This document shows, piece after piece, positions 6,907 through 13,940 of a stretch of 26,459 nucleotides of DNA. The first letter of the stretch is position 1; each line of letters starts with the position of its first letter. Position numbers and translations under genes: made by a program. The stretch comes from a virus. A model generated the notes under the pieces. The model saw only the letters and a list, made by a program, of their open reading frames with translations. It had not been told where the DNA came from and did not search any database. The DNA lies in IMG/VR virus record IMGVR_UViG_3300024054_000052, positions 1 through 26,459 of that record. One strand, written 5' to 3'.

Positions 6907-7842
6907 ATGAGTGGTCAAGTATACTCGGTTAGTTCGCTGGGCGGCTATGGAGCCGTGCCACAACTGACCGCTGAAGTGCGCGATCAGGCCCAACCGTTGA
7001 TTCGATTTCGTCAATTCGATGACCTGATCGACGGCTACGGCGGTTCGCGTAAAGGCGATACCTTTAATTGGGATATTATCGCCAATGTCGCCACCGCCGG
7101 GGGCACCCTGGTGGAAACTTCCACTATCCCCCGGACGAACTTTACTATTAACCAGGGGACCGGGAGCATTACGGAATATGGGAATGCGATTCCCTACACC
7201 AAAAAGCTCAAAACCTTGTCCCAAATCGAAATCGACGGAGCCACGCGCCGGGCCTTGCGGAATGATATGGTCAAGGTGCTGGATTCTGCGGTTCACGCTC
7301 AGTTTGACGCGGCCAAAATTCGTTACGTCGGCACCGCCACTGATGGCGGCGCTTTCACCACGAACGGCACCGCCACCGCGACCTGCACTTCACAGCTTAA
7401 CAAGTACCATGTGAAGGCCATTGTCGATTATCTCCAAAAGAATATGCTGGCCCCGCCTTACGATGGCAACAGCTATATGGCCATCGTCACGGTGGCCGCC
7501 CATAACGGTCTGTATACCGATGTCGAGGCGGTTATGCAATACACCAAATATCCCGCCAATGGGGAATTTGGCATGTATTACAACTGCCGCTTTGTCAAGG
7601 AGACTCATATCCTGGACAACGACATGGGTAACGGCAGCCTCTACGGGCAAGCCTTCTTCTTCGGGGAGGAAACCGTGGCTGAAGCCGTGGCTGAAGCGGA
7701 GCATATTATGTTCCAGCCGGATTACGTTGACTTCCAGCGGAACCCGGCCCTGGCCTGGTACTTCATCGGCGGTTTCAAAATCATGCACTTTGCCAACCCT
7801 GACAACCGGATCGTAAAGTATACGTCCGTGGAAGTAAATTAA
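6907..7842 (+). CDS. Major capsid protein (HK97-fold type, probable)
   Basis: The product has 311 residues starting at ATG 6907 behind GGGAGA. It directly follows the scaffold and precedes decoration-like genes. The sequence has the mixed features of coat proteins: an N-terminal arm, a GDTFNWDII strand, a segment like LSQIEIDGATRRALRNDMVK resembling the long spine helix, a central A-domain-like part (MAIVTVAAHNGLYTDVEAVM) and a C-terminal YFIGGFKIMHFANPDNRIVKY. These resemble HK97-fold coat proteins of short-tailed phages. Fold assignment is from pattern and synteny, not from a computed match. Codon use is GC-rich and regular, as expected for a highly expressed gene. Confidence 0.87.
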   Translation: MSGQVYSVSSLGGYGAVPQLTAEVRDQAQPLIRFRQFDDLIDGYGGSRKGDTFNWDIIANVATAGGTLVETSTIPRTNFTINQGTGSITEYGNAIPYTKKLKTLSQIEIDGATRRALRNDMVKVLDSAVHAQFDAAKIRYVGTATDGGAFTTNGTATATCTSQLNKYHVKAIVDYLQKNMLAPPYDGNSYMAIVTVAAHNGLYTDVEAVMQYTKYPANGEFGMYYNCRFVKETHILDNDMGNGSLYGQAFFFGEETVAEAVAEAEHIMFQPDYVDFQRNPALAWYFIGGFKIMHFANPDNRIVKYTSVEVN

Positions 7843-7855
7843 GGAGGGTGCTAAC

Positions 7856-8224
7856 ATGGGAGACCAGTACACCGCCGGTCGTTATGGCACCCGGCAGATG
7901 CTTTCTGCCTATTTTGACGCTAACAAAACTGCTAATACCGAAGTAGCGGTGCTGCGGTTTTTCACTCCTGTCGTGGTTCAGGAAGTTCAGGTAGGCGTGA
8001 TTTTAGCTGGCACCAGCCATGCTACCCATGCCCTGGATGTCTACAAAGGCACTACGTCTATCGGCGCTGTGCTTGTGGGCACAAACACCAAAGGGTCTGT
8101 CGTGGCGGCTTCGCTGACCGACACCACCTTTGCGGCTACGGATGTTCTGAGCCTCAAAACCACGAACTCGGATGCGACATGCAAGGGCAACATCATGGTC
8201 GATTATGTGGAGCAGTACAGTTAA
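7856..8224 (+). CDS. Decoration-like protein, copy 1 (type A)
   Basis: This is the first of four tandem paralogues. It has 122 residues with a GGAGGG ribosome site just before ATG 7856. The protein is beta-rich and Thr/Ala/Gly-rich: MGDQYTAGRYGTRQ, then RFFTPVVVQEVQVG, YKGTTSIGAVLVGT, SLTDTTFAATDVL and a C-terminal SDATCKGNIMVDY. The copy ends in a type A motif (SDATxKGN) shared with copy 3. Its position directly after the capsid gene fits a head decoration or head-fibre protein. The repeated beta pattern also resembles immunoglobulin-like surface domains, but that is not shown. Confidence 0.8.
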   Translation: MGDQYTAGRYGTRQMLSAYFDANKTANTEVAVLRFFTPVVVQEVQVGVILAGTSHATHALDVYKGTTSIGAVLVGTNTKGSVVAASLTDTTFAATDVLSLKTTNSDATCKGNIMVDYVEQYS

Positions 8225-8232
8225 ACCTCTAA

Positions 8233-8264
8233 GCCGGGGAAGGAAAGAAAGAGCCTTCCCCGGC
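8233..8264 (+). promoter_or_regulatory. Perfect 11-bp hairpin between decoration copies 1 and 2
   Basis: GCCGGGGAAGG (8233-8243) pairs perfectly with CCTTCCCCGGC (8254-8264) around the purine loop AAAGAAAGAG. No T-run follows, so it is not a standard intrinsic terminator. It could protect the upstream capsid/decoration mRNA against 3' exonucleases or partly attenuate transcription into copies 2-4. It fills most of the only sizeable gap (60 nt) inside the array. Confidence 0.65.
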
Positions 8265-8284
8265 AGTTATAACGGAGTAAAAAC

Positions 8285-8656
8285 ATGGGACAATATACCG
8301 ATGGCAGATTTGAAACGCAACTAAGCCGGGATATTGGTATGTTGCACTCGAATCGTACGGCAGCTTCTGAGGTGGCCCGGATCAGATTTTCTACCCAAAC
8401 ATTGGTCAAGGAAGTATCCGCCAGTGTTTTAACTGCGGGCACGGCTACGACTGCCGGTTTCACGGTACTAAAAAATACTTCTAGTATTGGGGCCGTGATT
8501 ACCGGGACTCAGACCGCAGGGTCGGTAGTAATTGCCACCCTTGCCGATACCACCTTTGCATCGACCGACGCCCTGGTGCTAAAAAATATAACCTCAGACC
8601 TCAATATGGACGCCCGAGTTTGGGCGGACTATCAGGAACTTTTTAGCGCCACTTAA
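8285..8656 (+). CDS. Decoration-like protein, copy 2 (type B)
   Basis: This second paralogue has 123 residues starting MGQYTDGRFETQ. It shares the core KNTSSIGAVITGTQTAG and IATLADTTFASTDALVLKN with copies 1, 3 and 4. Its C-terminal motif TSDLNMDARVWADY is matched only in copy 4 (TSDLNLDARAIVDY), which defines type B. Its extreme N-terminus and its C-terminal ELFSAT, however, match copy 3. It lies behind the hairpin at 8233-8264, with an AACGGAG site before ATG 8285. Probable capsid surface protein. Confidence 0.8.
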   Translation: MGQYTDGRFETQLSRDIGMLHSNRTAASEVARIRFSTQTLVKEVSASVLTAGTATTAGFTVLKNTSSIGAVITGTQTAGSVVIATLADTTFASTDALVLKNITSDLNMDARVWADYQELFSAT

Positions 8657-8677
8657 AAAGCACGGAGGATTATCATC

Positions 8678-9049
8678 ATGGGACAATATACTGACGGGCG
8701 ATTTCAAACCCGCCAGAACATCGCCAACAAAATTGACTCGAATCTGGCGGCTACGGGCGTTTGCGCCATTGTCAGGTTTTTCACCCAATCCCTTGTTTAT
8801 GAGGTAGCCATCGGCATCGGCGTTGCCGGGACCGCTGCGGCTACTTCAAAATTTGACATTTACAAAAATACCTCATCCATTGGGGCTGTTGTGTTCGGTA
8901 CAGAAACTGCCGACCAGGTAGTTATCGCAACCTTGGCCGACACCACTTTCGCCGCCAATGACCGGCTTGTGCTAAAAAACAGCGACTCGGATGCTACCTT
9001 CAAGGGCAACCTGAGCGTAGATTACTCCGAACTGTTCTCGGCCACCTAA
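8678..9049 (+). CDS. Decoration-like protein, copy 3 (type A)
   Basis: This third paralogue has 123 residues starting MGQYTDGRFQTR behind CGGAGG. Interior motifs RFFTQSLVYEVAIG and SDATFKGNLSVDY match copy 1 (type A). The start and the ELFSAT end match copy 2. The mosaic pattern suggests gene conversion at the ends after duplication of a two-gene unit. The central KNTSSIGAVVFGTETAD and IATLADTTFAANDRLVLKN are the family signature. Probable head decoration or fibre protein. Confidence 0.8.
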   Translation: MGQYTDGRFQTRQNIANKIDSNLAATGVCAIVRFFTQSLVYEVAIGIGVAGTAAATSKFDIYKNTSSIGAVVFGTETADQVVIATLADTTFAANDRLVLKNSDSDATFKGNLSVDYSELFSAT

Positions 9050-9064
9050 AAGGAGTACTGAATT

Positions 9065-9448
9065 ATGGGAGACCAATTTCACTATCCCTCTGGCCGTCCG
9101 AAACTTCGGCTTCAGCTTGAAACCCCGTTGCTTAACAGCAATAAGGAGGCTGCTTCAACCCTCTGGACTATCAGGTTTAAGACTCCTGGTTATGTCAAGG
9201 GGATTACGGCGGAAATCGCTACGGCGGGGACCGGGGCCACGGCGGGATTTACCATCTTTAAAAATACGACCAGCATCGGGGTTGTCACTTGCGGGGTTAC
9301 TGCTGCGGGAACCTACGTCACCGGCACTATGGCGGAGACCTATTTCTTGACTACCGACAAACTGGTGCTGAAAAACGTCACTTCGGACCTCAACCTTGAC
9401 GCCCGGGCGATTGTTGACTATTACGCCAACCATGAGAGGTTTTCGTGA
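9065..9448 (+). CDS. Decoration-like protein, copy 4 (type B, most diverged)
   Basis: This fourth paralogue has 127 residues, behind AAGGAG. It starts MGDQFHYPSGRPK and has the longest N-terminal variant. The core FKNTTSIGVVTCGVTAAG and the C-terminal TSDLNLDARAIVDYY group it with copy 2 (type B). Its C-terminus NHERFS is unique, and its stop overlaps the GTG start of the next gene. The divergence suggests an older or specialised copy, perhaps at another capsid site. Confidence 0.78.
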   Translation: MGDQFHYPSGRPKLRLQLETPLLNSNKEAASTLWTIRFKTPGYVKGITAEIATAGTGATAGFTIFKNTTSIGVVTCGVTAAGTYVTGTMAETYFLTTDKLVLKNVTSDLNLDARAIVDYYANHERFS

Positions 9449-9981
9449 GCCTGCCAATCCCCGGATCATTAATCTCAGAGGGGGGTCGCAAGATTCTCTG
9501 CGAATTGGCCGCGGCCTCCCCTCCTGGGTGTTTCGTGGAGTTTGGGGTATTTAACGGCGGGAGTGCTTACGAACTGGCAAAAGTAGCTGAAGAACAAGGC
9601 CGAGAGATTTTCCTGTACGATACCTTTGAGGGTATGCCTTATCAACATCCTGAATATGATCGGCATAAGGTCGGGGATTTAAAAACAGTCGATTATGAAC
9701 TTTTGCAACTGCAAATTCCCAATGCGGTCTTCGTTAAGGGCATTTTCCCGGACTCACTATTGGAATACATGCCGCCCATTGCCTTCTGTCATGTGGATGC
9801 CGATCAGTACGACTCGATCAAGGCGGCTTACCGGGTATTCGGTCCATTAATGGTTAAGGGCGGGATTATGGTCTTTGATGATTACCTGGCGTTGCCTGGT
9901 GCAACCAAGGCTCTCGATGAAGTAGCGGGCAAGGAGAACATCGAACTGACCGCCAACAATAAGGCCCTGTTGAGGTTTTAG
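9445..9981 (+). CDS. TylF-like SAM-dependent methyltransferase
   Basis: The 178-residue product starts at GTG 9445, which overlaps the previous stop (GTGA). A Rossmann-type glycine motif VEFGVFNGGSAYELAK begins at residue 31, EIFLYDTFEGMP follows as the acidic end of strand 2, and AFCHVDADQYDS and GGIMVFDDY match the metal-dependent TylF/macrocin O-methyltransferase pattern. Members methylate sugar hydroxyls in antibiotics and polysaccharides. In phage structural modules such genes may modify glycans on virion or host surface. Its substrate here is unknown. The GT9 fusion gene downstream suggests they act on the same glycan, which is inference. Confidence 0.78.
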   Translation: MSLPIPGSLISEGGRKILCELAAASPPGCFVEFGVFNGGSAYELAKVAEEQGREIFLYDTFEGMPYQHPEYDRHKVGDLKTVDYELLQLQIPNAVFVKGIFPDSLLEYMPPIAFCHVDADQYDSIKAAYRVFGPLMVKGGIMVFDDYLALPGATKALDEVAGKENIELTANNKALLRF

Positions 9982-9983
9982 TC

Positions 9984-10145
9984 ATGCCTAAAGAGATGGA
10001 AAAGAAACTCAAGGCTGAGGCCAAGAAGAAAGGGCTGAAGGGCGAGAGGGCCGATGCTTACGTTTATGGGACCATGAGAAAGACAGGTTGGGTCCCTTCT
10101 GCTCAAAAACAGCCGAAGCAGAGAGGTAAAAGTCGTGGCAAGTGA
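9984..10145 (+). CDS. Small basic virion-module protein with YVYGTMRKTGW motif
   Basis: A 53-codon frame from ATG 9984, 2 nt after the methyltransferase stop, encodes MPKEMEKKLKAEAKKKG and then GERADAYVYGTMRKTGW. This KxxxxGLKGxxADAYVYGTMRKTGWxP pattern is a recurrent small phage protein that I have seen near structural genes. Its function is not established as far as I know. It is strongly basic and probably helical at the N-terminus. It ends 11 nt inside the next gene, so the two are translationally coupled. Confidence 0.75.
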   Translation: MPKEMEKKLKAEAKKKGLKGERADAYVYGTMRKTGWVPSAQKQPKQRGKSRGK

Positions 10146-10653
10146 TTGGTTAGCACCTTTGGTTCAAGCACTCTTGGGGCAAGGTAGGATTAAGCCCATA
10201 CCTATTACTGGCATGGGGCAACCTATGGGTAATAAGGCTGATTATATTAATCCCATTACCGGCATGGGGCAGCCTATCACTAGGACGATGATGAGTGATC
10301 CTGACCGCACCTTTAATGCGGAAGTGGGCTTGCCCACACCCAGCAAAACTATGATGTCGCAGCCAAGCGTGGGTCCGCCCCCGCAGACCTTGCCCCGGCC
10401 ACAAATAATGGAGGGGGGCATGAGTGTTCCGGGTAAGAAATTGACCGTTCCTCCTGGGTTTAGTTATACCGGCTCCCAAAAGTCAACAGGGATTCCACCC
10501 CGGCCATTTGTAGGGTACGGCACCGAAGCGGAGGGGCATGTGGGTATAGGGCGGCCCGAGCCGCAAGTGATCTATCCTGGAGGCGCTCTAGGCGGCGGTG
10601 AGGAGTATTACGGAATGCAAGAGAGGTGGGCACCGCAGGTGATGGGGAAATAA
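10135..10653 (+). CDS. Pro/Gly-rich, probably disordered virion-module protein
   Basis: The 172-residue product starts at GTG 10135, just inside the end of the preceding gene, behind GAGAGG. It contains two copies of PITGMGQP (about residues 22-30 and 40-47), encoded by a partly conserved DNA repeat, and many Pro and Gly residues (VGPPPQTLPRPQ, YPGGALGGGEEYY). No domain is recognisable. Such low-complexity proteins occur among minor virion proteins and linkers. The gene ends one base before the fusion glycosyltransferase gene starts. Confidence 0.7.
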   Translation: MASDWLAPLVQALLGQGRIKPIPITGMGQPMGNKADYINPITGMGQPITRTMMSDPDRTFNAEVGLPTPSKTMMSQPSVGPPPQTLPRPQIMEGGMSVPGKKLTVPPGFSYTGSQKSTGIPPRPFVGYGTEAEGHVGIGRPEPQVIYPGGALGGGEEYYGMQERWAPQVMGK

Positions 10654-12444
10654 ATGGCCTGGACACGCGAAACCTCATGCGGCAACGAAGCCTCTAAATG
10701 CAGACATCGGGTATTGCCTTTTCTGCGAGGTCTGGGTATTGACCTGGGGTGCGGGACAGACCGCATTCACCATAAGGCTATCGGCATAGACAAAGCTATC
10801 GGGGCCGGTATTTGCCATGATGTGGAAAGGTTGCCGATGTTCAAGGATGCTTCCTTGGATTTCGTCTTTTCCTCGCATTGTCTTGAAGATTTGGGGCCGA
10901 CTGAGGACATTTTAAAAGAATGGTGGCGGGTGTTGAAGGTCGGCGGTAACATGGTTCTCTATCTGCCGCACAAAGACTTGTACCCTAACGTGGGGCAGCC
11001 TGGGGCTAACCCTGCCCACCTACATGATTTTTACCCGGAAGATATATTGAAAATCGTTAAACGTAATTTTGCCGCCAAGTTAATTAGAAATGACGTTCAT
11101 GCAGAAGGGAATGAATACAGTTTTGAAATGATTCTACAAAAACTTCCTGGCGGCCCTCGTTTGGAACGGGATTTGCAGGTGACGCCGGAAAATGCCTGCA
11201 TGATTATTCGATATGGGGCCTTTGGGGATGCAATCCAGGCCACGCCCATAATTCGGCGCATCAAGGAAGAAGGGTATTTTACCGTTGTCCAATGCTCCCA
11301 CCGGGGCGCGCAGGTATTGAAAAACAATCCCCACATTGACCGTTTAGAAGTCCTGGACGAGGGCATGTTATTGCCCCAAGACCTGCCCGGTCATTGGGAG
11401 AAGTTGGCAAAGACATATAAGCGGTTTGTCAACCTGTCAGGCATAGTAGAGCAGGTCTTGCTCAAGATCAAGGGGCAGCCCGGCTATGATTCTCCCGATA
11501 GCCTCCGACACCTGATATGCAACGTCAATTACGGGGATTCCCTGCACATGACCGCGGGGTATCGGGATAATGCCGGGATGACTTTGCCGGAACTGTATTA
11601 CCTTCCCAAAGAAGAAGTCTGGGCGGAAAAGTTTGTCAGAAAGGTTAAACAGGATACCGGGGCTGAATACCTGATTCTCTGGTCCTTGGCCGGATCGGGG
11701 TGGAATAAGAAATACCCTTGGGCAGAATTTGTGCAACGGACCTTTTTGGAAGACTTCACGGATGCGGCGATCATCACCGTAGGAGATGAAAGTTGTAAAA
11801 TCTTGGAATGGGATCATCCGCGCCTGGTGAAAATGTCGGGCAAAACCACCATGCGGCAGTCCTGCCTGTTGACCAGGTATGTTGACTGCGTGGTGGGGCC
11901 GGAAACCGGGGTGCTTAATGCTGCTTCCTGTTGGGATACCCCCAAAGTGTTAATGCTCTCCCATAGCTCCAAAGAAAATCTGTCGAAATACTGGCAGAAT
12001 ACCGTCAATATCACCCCGGAACCGGAGTGCGAGTGCCACCCTTGCCACAAGTTGGTCTACGTTTTGGAGGAATGCCCCCAGAAGCCCATCACTATTGAAA
12101 AGAAAGACGTACTGCGGTTCATCTTCTTTGTTCGGGCAAACTCTGGTTTAGGGATTGATATTGGCCGGGCTGTGACTGCCGAATCTTGGCAGGAGAAGAT
12201 GAAGAAAGTTCCCGAAGGCCCTATAACTATGGAATATACGGGATGTATGGCCTTGACGGAACCCATGAAAATCTTGCAGGCGATGGAGAAATTTTATGAC
12301 CAACGTCAGAAAGAAGCGGACAACGAAAGTGCAGGCGAAGGTAGACAAGCGTCCCCGGAGAGAGAAGAATATCCCGATAGTGGCGCATCCTTACGACCCG
12401 GAGCCGATACCGGCAATGGAGCAATGGGTTGCTCCGCCTCCTGA
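10654..12444 (+). CDS. Methyltransferase-GT9 glycosyltransferase fusion protein
   Basis: The frame encodes 596 residues. Residues about 25-165 form a class I SAM methyltransferase of the Methyltransf_11 type: GIDLGCGTDRIHH (motif I), ERLPMFKDASLDFVFSSH (motif II) and WRVLKVGGNMVLYLPH (motif III). From residue 183, MIIRYGAFGDAIQATPIIRR is the N-terminal signature of GT9 heptosyltransferases, and GPETGVLNAASCWDTPKVLML at 415-435 is their sugar-nucleotide site. GT9 enzymes add heptose or related sugars to LPS and other glycans. The fusion suggests a sugar that is methylated and transferred, perhaps onto a virion protein or the host surface. The last 45 or so residues look out-of-frame-like and overlap the next gene. 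Confidence 0.8.
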   Translation: MAWTRETSCGNEASKCRHRVLPFLRGLGIDLGCGTDRIHHKAIGIDKAIGAGICHDVERLPMFKDASLDFVFSSHCLEDLGPTEDILKEWWRVLKVGGNMVLYLPHKDLYPNVGQPGANPAHLHDFYPEDILKIVKRNFAAKLIRNDVHAEGNEYSFEMILQKLPGGPRLERDLQVTPENACMIIRYGAFGDAIQATPIIRRIKEEGYFTVVQCSHRGAQVLKNNPHIDRLEVLDEGMLLPQDLPGHWEKLAKTYKRFVNLSGIVEQVLLKIKGQPGYDSPDSLRHLICNVNYGDSLHMTAGYRDNAGMTLPELYYLPKEEVWAEKFVRKVKQDTGAEYLILWSLAGSGWNKKYPWAEFVQRTFLEDFTDAAIITVGDESCKILEWDHPRLVKMSGKTTMRQSCLLTRYVDCVVGPETGVLNAASCWDTPKVLMLSHSSKENLSKYWQNTVNITPEPECECHPCHKLVYVLEECPQKPITIEKKDVLRFIFFVRANSGLGIDIGRAVTAESWQEKMKKVPEGPITMEYTGCMALTEPMKILQAMEKFYDQRQKEADNESAGEGRQASPEREEYPDSGASLRPGADTGNGAMGCSAS

Positions 12445-12586
12445 GCCGGAATTACCGGCTCCGGGGATGCTCGATAAATCACGTCCTTATGGAGAAAGTG
12501 TCAACGAAACTCGGGGACGGCATTATCTCCAGGATGACAAATGGTATCATTATGAGACGCTGGAGGAGATACCACCTCCTATTTAA
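12296..12586 (+). CDS. Small basic/Pro-rich protein overlapping the glycosyltransferase gene
   Basis: The 96-residue product starts at ATG 12296 behind GATGGAG with a good spacer. It overlaps the preceding gene by 149 nt in another frame. Its translation looks more protein-like than the other frame there: a basic start (KKRTTKVQAKVDKRPRREKN), a proline-rich middle (APPPEPELPAPGM) and a C-terminal WYHYETLEEIPPPI. I think this frame is the selected one in the overlap and that the GT9 protein carries a variable tail. No family is recognised. The stop overlaps the tail of the minus-strand gene by 8 nt. Confidence 0.65.
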   Translation: MTNVRKKRTTKVQAKVDKRPRREKNIPIVAHPYDPEPIPAMEQWVAPPPEPELPAPGMLDKSRPYGESVNETRGRHYLQDDKWYHYETLEEIPPPI

Positions 12587-12857
12587 CTAACGGATTATTG
12601 GGGTCATAACCCCCCACATAGGGGTTAAAGGTTTTCGGATTGTAAAGAGGTGGAGTGAGGTAGATATGGGAATCGCTCTTGGGCGTAACGAAACCATAAT
12701 AGACTTGGCCGCCGGGGGTGCTTCCCGAAACCGTACCGTCCCGGTCTATCTGCAAAAAATGGGGCAGTTGGGAGTCGGGGGGATGGAATATGATGTCCTT
12801 GGCGGCAACCGGGCAAACCAGGGAACAGATAATGAAAGCAATCATCAAGATTTTCAT
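12579..12857 (-). CDS. Secreted small protein on the opposite strand (moron-like)
   Basis: This is the only convincing minus-strand gene in the window. The 92-residue product from ATG at 12857 begins with a Sec signal peptide: MK, a hydrophobic core ILMIAFIICSLVC and a VAA|K cleavage site near residue 19. A second reading as a lipobox is possible because a Cys lies near the core end, but a canonical LxGC is absent. The mature part is about 70 residues, polar and beta-like, with aromatic and Pro/Gly turns, and ends PYVGGYDPNNPLVK. AAAGGAGG (12866-12873) lies 8 nt before the ATG, and a good promoter is upstream. An independently expressed exported protein suggests a moron acting on the host envelope, such as exclusion or fitness. 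The function is unknown. Confidence 0.75.
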   Translation of the reverse strand: MKILMIAFIICSLVCPVAAKDIIFHPPDSQLPHFLQIDRDGTVSGSTPGGQVYYGFVTPKSDSHIYLTPPLYNPKTFNPYVGGYDPNNPLVK

Positions 12858-12879
12858 GAGCAAAGCCTCCTTTGGCTAT

Positions 12880-12908
12880 AAAATAAGTTAATTGAAGGAA
12901 CCTGTCAA
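12880..12908 (-). promoter_or_regulatory. Sigma70-like promoter of the minus-strand gene
   Basis: On the minus strand a perfect TTGACA (12908-12903), a 17-nt spacer and TATTTT (12885-12880) predict a start near 12873, just at the Shine-Dalgarno site of the gene. The -35 box overlaps the start codon of the divergent plus-strand gene at 12908. A host-type promoter facing against the late transcript is typical of a moron expressed from the prophage or early in infection. Confidence 0.7.
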
Positions 12909-13630
12909 TGGCAGATGGAATTAACCAATCTATGACAAACCAACTACCTCCCCTGCCGTGGGAATATACGGGCGGCAGTCCTTGGGAAAGATATAGCGCA
13001 GCATTGAAGGATTCAAGTAGATTGGGCAGAGCTGAATACTTACAGGGCTGGGGAAAGCCTCAACAAATAAAGGAAGCAATTAATCCCATTGAAAGCATAA
13101 GAAATTCACTCATGAAAGCTATATTGCCCTCTGAAACAAGGCAGTTGGCTTTAGCTCAACATCGGTACATTATGAATGATAGTGGGCCAATGGCACATTT
13201 AAGAAATTTAGTTAGCAAATCTCCGAAGTTTACAGATTTGCCGACAGCAGTAGTGACTCCAGAAATGATTTCAAATAATCGGGCTATTACTGCATACCCA
13301 CAAGACAATGATAATGCTGTGCTTATGGCCGTTACTCCTAGATATTTATGGGGAGGGATTGGCTCATCTGGAGTGCATGAGGGGATGCACGTTGCTCAAG
13401 GGTATCACGATAATCGGCAAGCATCAGAAGGGTTAGCTGTTGGGTTAGAAAAAGGACTATATGGTAAAGATTGGTCTGGTTCTGGCTATCACCATTTACC
13501 TGAATTTGCTAATAACAAAGATTTTTGGCGAGGGCAATCCCACGGAGAAAGGTTAGCACAGTCATTAATGAGGTCCGGGAATATCCCGCAAACTGAGATA
13601 GATTATGTTAGCCGACTATTCCAAAGGTGA
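12908..13630 (+). CDS. HExxH protein, putative zinc metallopeptidase
   Basis: The product has 240 residues starting at ATG 12908, with GAAGGA upstream. The motif GVHEGMHVAQGYHD contains HExxH at residues 157-161 (H157, E158, H161) and acidic residues E174 and E181 further on that could be the third zinc ligand. A second His-rich element SHGERLAQSLM lies near the C-terminus. The N-terminal 50 residues are Trp/Pro-rich and probably attach it to something else. The DNA is more AT-rich than the neighbouring structural genes, which suggests later acquisition. It might be a virion-associated protease or a peptidoglycan/host-protein processing enzyme. Activity is inferred from one short motif. Confidence 0.7.
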   Translation: MADGINQSMTNQLPPLPWEYTGGSPWERYSAALKDSSRLGRAEYLQGWGKPQQIKEAINPIESIRNSLMKAILPSETRQLALAQHRYIMNDSGPMAHLRNLVSKSPKFTDLPTAVVTPEMISNNRAITAYPQDNDNAVLMAVTPRYLWGGIGSSGVHEGMHVAQGYHDNRQASEGLAVGLEKGLYGKDWSGSGYHHLPEFANNKDFWRGQSHGERLAQSLMRSGNIPQTEIDYVSRLFQR

Positions 13631-13634
13631 TAAG

Positions 13635-13940
13635 ATGCGACTCCTATTTTGCCCCGATTGCTTCGATTTGTTCAAAATGACAGCAATATTAAGAAGTTGT
13701 GCATGTGGAAAAGTAAAGGGCAGGTATTTGAATGAACTGGACGCGGAAACTAATGGAGAAGGGCATTGTATAGGTATTGATAATTATACCTTAAAAGAGG
13801 CTACCAATTTATTAGATCAAGCCATTGAACAAGGGGCAACAATTAAACAAGGGCTTCGGCCCATGTTTATGATCTGGTGTTGGGCGATGCCTCATGAAGG
13901 CACGGCCAACCCCACTACCAAAGTCAATAAGGATTTATAA
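13635..13940 (+). CDS. Zinc-ribbon-like phage protein of unknown function
   Basis: I start the gene at ATG 13635 (101 residues) because AAAGGTGA precedes it and the upstream in-frame ATG at 13605 lies inside the previous gene. The N-terminus has FCPDCFDLF and, after a short loop, SCACGKVKGRYLNEL, giving two CxxC/CxC knuckles for one zinc. The GRYL...EGHCIGIDNYTLKEA continuation matches a widespread small phage/plasmid family that I recognise by pattern but that has no established role. It sits in an AT-rich pair with the HExxH gene. Confidence 0.72.
   Translation: MRLLFCPDCFDLFKMTAILRSCACGKVKGRYLNELDAETNGEGHCIGIDNYTLKEATNLLDQAIEQGATIKQGLRPMFMIWCWAMPHEGTANPTTKVNKDL

Noticed and set aside
12666-12881. 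Plus-strand frame across the minus-strand gene
   Set aside because: It lacks a ribosome site and is the shadow of the signal-peptide gene on the other strand.
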